Assembly: GCA_015520425.1 (NCBI GenBank)
Contig: WAQC01000091.1
Location: forward strand, 1 to 30,657
Length of the DNA stretch: 30,657 nt
Direction of reading: 5' to 3'
From: Candidatus Pelearchaeum sp.
GTDB taxonomy: Archaea > Thermoproteota > Nitrososphaeria_A > Caldarchaeales > Caldarchaeaceae
Position 1 is the first letter of the stretch; each line of letters starts with the position of its first letter. The translations under genes and the position numbers were made by a program. The notes under the pieces are model-generated. The model did not search any database. It was not told the DNA's origin and saw only the letters and a program-made list of their open reading frames with translations. Positions 30,438 to 30,657 of the stretch are shown piece by piece.

Positions 30438-30657
30438 TTGAGAGCTGATGAAAGGCTAGAGAAGAAGCGTGATGAGCTTACAGATTATAACTACAATACA
30501 ATAAAGCGCCTCCTGAACCATCTCACACAACAGGAGTACTCTGAAGCTCATAAAAGAAGCTATGTGAATGCGCTCATCCTGCTGTCAAAACACCTAAACG
30601 GTAAGCGTTTTGAAGACGCAACCTCTGAAGAACTGATGTCGTTTCTAGCGTATTATC
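30438..30657 (+). CDS. Possible tyrosine recombinase N-terminal region (3' partial)
   Basis: An open frame from TTG 30438 to the window end, 73 residues visible: DERLEKKRDELTDYNYNTIK, RLLNHLTQQEYSEAHKRSYV, NALILLSKHLNGKRFEDATS, EELMSFLAYY. The all-helical pattern, with a stretch of LLSKHL followed by 'FEDATSEELMSFLAYY', resembles the core-binding (SAM-like) domain of phage-integrase family recombinases, where ...ITxEDLxxFLxYL is typical. The catalytic domain is beyond the edge, so this is tentative. The TATA-like CTTTATATAG 28 nt upstream supports the TTG start. Confidence 0.5.
   Translation, partial: MRADERLEKKRDELTDYNYNTIKRLLNHLTQQEYSEAHKRSYVNALILLSKHLNGKRFEDATSEELMSFLAYY

Noticed and set aside
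23912..30657. Integrated element between tRNA-Ser and the integrase-like ORF
   Set aside because: No second copy of the tRNA 3' end was found in the window, and the genes between are ordinary chromosomal types (TrmO, TatA, a solute-binding protein).
1..30657. CRISPR arrays, insertion sequences or rRNA genes
   Set aside because: No regularly spaced repeats, transposase motifs or rRNA-like stretches were seen by reading.

Overview
The window is archaeal chromosomal DNA. The evidence is eukaryote-type ribosomal proteins (eL15, eS1, eL14, eL19, eL32, eL34, eS4), three archaeal RNase P proteins, archaeal TATA-like boxes with short or absent leaders, a tRNA-Ser without encoded CCA, and a cbf5 gene interrupted by what looks like a bulge-helix-bulge (BHB) intron. 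A TACK archaeon (Crenarchaeota/Thaumarchaeota/Aigarchaeota side) fits best, because cbf5 introns are known there. I cannot name the genus.

Layout. 1-274 is the 3' end of tatC fused to a zinc ribbon. 265-2300 (minus) is a tightly overlapping operon: an RNA-binding protein, RNase P Rpp30, RNase P Pop5 and a CPBP membrane protease. 2374-4141 (plus) holds eL15 and a TGS-domain OBG/YchF-like GTPase. 4113-6232 (minus) holds an ECF transporter S component, an ArsR-like regulator, a small conserved archaeal protein and eS1. uS13 (plus) follows. 6815-10960 (minus) holds a two-gene methionine synthase, a YumC-type flavoprotein reductase and an AbrB-PhoU regulator.

11165-21884 (plus) is the main ribosomal protein block: uL22, uS3, uL29, Rpp29, uS17, uL14, uL24, eS4, uL5, uS14, uS8, uL6, eL32, eL19, uL18, uS5, uL30, uL15, SecY, an EMC3/DUF106 membrane protein and eL34. 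Cytidylate kinase lies inverted at 21850-22440, then eL14, cbf5 and tRNA-Ser(GGA) on plus. The block starts abruptly at uL22, without uS19, uL2, uL23, uL4 and uL3, and lacks adenylate kinase after secY.

23912-30322 is envelope related: a membrane GT2 glycosyltransferase, a small membrane protein sharing its C-terminal domain, a 55-residue TatA-like protein, TrmO, a 57-residue zinc ribbon protein and a 916-residue solute-binding protein whose two halves appear in swapped order. The right edge enters a gene resembling a tyrosine recombinase N-terminus.

Most of the window is housekeeping: translation, RNase P, pseudouridylation, tRNA modification and protein export. The observations most worth following are the 22-nt cbf5 intron splitting the catalytic Asp codon, the apparently circularly permuted solute-binding protein, the shared membrane domain beside the glycosyltransferase, the CTG-started Rpp30 and the TatC-zinc ribbon fusion. 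No CRISPR array, insertion sequence or rRNA was seen, and no stretch over 300 bases lacks a gene.
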